Source: WM-3-3 sp041660045
GTDB lineage: Bacteria > Pseudomonadota > Gammaproteobacteria > Methylococcales > Methylomonadaceae
DNA: 64,000 bases
Direction: 5' to 3'
NCBI GenBank assembly: GCA_041660045.1
Contig: JBAZXA010000001.1
Coordinates: 434,001 to 498,000, forward strand
Part shown: positions 63,575 through 64,000 of the stretch, one piece after another
How positions within the stretch are numbered: the stretch's first letter is position 1
How the letters are laid out: the number at the start of each line of letters is the position of its first letter
Translations under genes and position numbers: made by a program
The notes under the pieces: generated by a model
Told to the model about the DNA's origin: nothing
Databases searched by the model: none
Seen by the model: only the letters and a program-made list of their open reading frames with translations

Positions 63575-64000
63575 TATTTTTTCTTTTTTTGGAATTGATA
63601 GACCGCTATATTATGTTCTTTTAAGGTAGCTGAAAACACATGGCTACCGTCTCCGCGGGCGACAAAATAAAGTTTATTGGAGGCATCAGGATGTAAGGCG
63701 GCATGAATCGCGTCTCGACCAGGCATAGCAATCGGTGACGGTGGCAAACCTTTTACCATATAGGTATTGTATGGTGTCACTGTTTTTAAATCTTGCGCCT
63801 TAATATTGCCTTTAAAATTTTCCCCCATACCGTAAATTACTGCAGGATCTGTTTGCAGCAGCATTTTCGCTTTAAGCCTATGTAGAAAAACACTGGCAAT
63901 CAGTGCCCGCTCACTGGGCAAAGCCGTTTCTTTTTCGATAATTGAGGCTAAAATCAAGGCCTCATAAGGATCCTTTAACGGAAGACCTTCCGCTTTCTGA
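63574..64000 (-). CDS. mltG: Endolytic murein transglycosylase MltG (5' partial)
   Basis: Only the C-terminal part is in the window; the frame stays open to base 64000, and the rest of the gene, including the membrane anchor, lies beyond. The visible 141 codons hold the catalytic stretch ALILASIIEKET with its conserved Glu, then TDPAVIYGMG, TPYNTYMVKGLPPSPIAMPG and the YFVARGDGSHVFSATLKEHN end. MltG cleaves nascent peptidoglycan strands. Its order before tmk is the norm. Confidence 0.96.
   Translation of the reverse strand, partial: QKAEGLPLKDPYEALILASIIEKETALPSERALIASVFLHRLKAKMLLQTDPAVIYGMGENFKGNIKAQDLKTVTPYNTYMVKGLPPSPIAMPGRDAIHAALHPDASNKLYFVARGDGSHVFSATLKEHNIAVYQFQKKKK

Noticed and set aside
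1..64000. CRISPR arrays, insertion sequences, prophage, tRNA and rRNA genes
   Set aside because: No spaced direct repeats, transposase or integrase motifs, or RNA gene folds were seen anywhere in the window.

Overview
The window is a 64 kb stretch of an AT-rich gammaproteobacterial chromosome. Several gene orders are classical for that class: algU(rpoE)-mucA-mucB-mucD-lepA-lepB-DUF4845-rnc-era-recO-pdxJ with nadB divergent, tatD-pilZ-holB-tmk-mltG (reverse strand, as in Pseudomonas), fabA-fabB, and the full nqrABCDEF-apbE-nqrM cluster. A nitrogenase maturation gene (nifM) followed by a second, nif-type clpX at the left edge shows that a nif cluster lies just outside the window. Diazotrophy, Na+-NQR, NnrS and AT-rich composition would fit a Methylococcales-like organism, but no methane-oxidation gene is present, so that placement is inference.

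Layout. 1-2700: end of a nif cluster (nifM 5'-truncated, clpX2, small orphan gene). 2700-3413: a gene-free stretch with a sigma-54-like promoter candidate and an intrinsic terminator, possibly a small RNA. 3414-5108: a TauE/SafE-type membrane protein and a sigma-54 activator lacking a sensor domain. 5138-15610 (reverse): the envelope-stress sigma factor operon followed by the LepA/LepB/RNase III/Era/RecO/PdxJ block, ending in a PP2C phosphatase. 15783-19850: nadB, a small lipoprotein gene (reverse), a degenerate dynamin-like membrane protein and a small membrane protein. 20005-28530 (reverse): dnaE, hrpA, a metallophosphoesterase. 28619-32686: ispG forward; nnrS, a MiaE-like DUF455 protein and a HAD hydrolase reverse. 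32888-35575: cstA, its small YbdD-type partner and a DUF2845 protein. 35767-36621 (reverse): RIO kinase. 37164-41070: an unusual two-gene unit in which an MscK-like membrane protein ends in a P-loop NTPase domain and overlaps a gene for a minimal MscS channel. 41279-45923 (reverse): ttcA, fabB, fabA, slt. 46074-49160: ABC exporter, PHP phosphatase, YcgN-type protein. 49288-53146 (reverse): small orphan, a secreted beta-propeller/SRPBCC pair, exonuclease I, CBS protein. 53226-60461 (reverse): Na+-NQR with its maturation factors. 60829-64000 (reverse): tatD, pilZ, holB, tmk and 5'-truncated mltG.

Most of the window is housekeeping. The best candidate for an undescribed system is the NTPase-bearing MscK-like protein plus MscS-channel pair at 37164-41070. 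Other items worth a look are the nif-type ClpX with a changed substrate-recognition loop, the possible sigma-54-dependent small RNA, the dynamin-like protein with an eroded nucleotide-binding site, and a perfect 15-bp hairpin between nqrF and apbE. No rRNA, tRNA, insertion sequence, prophage or CRISPR array was seen. Start codons were moved inward from the longest open frame wherever a ribosome binding site, signal peptide or family alignment favoured it; these choices are stated in the entries.
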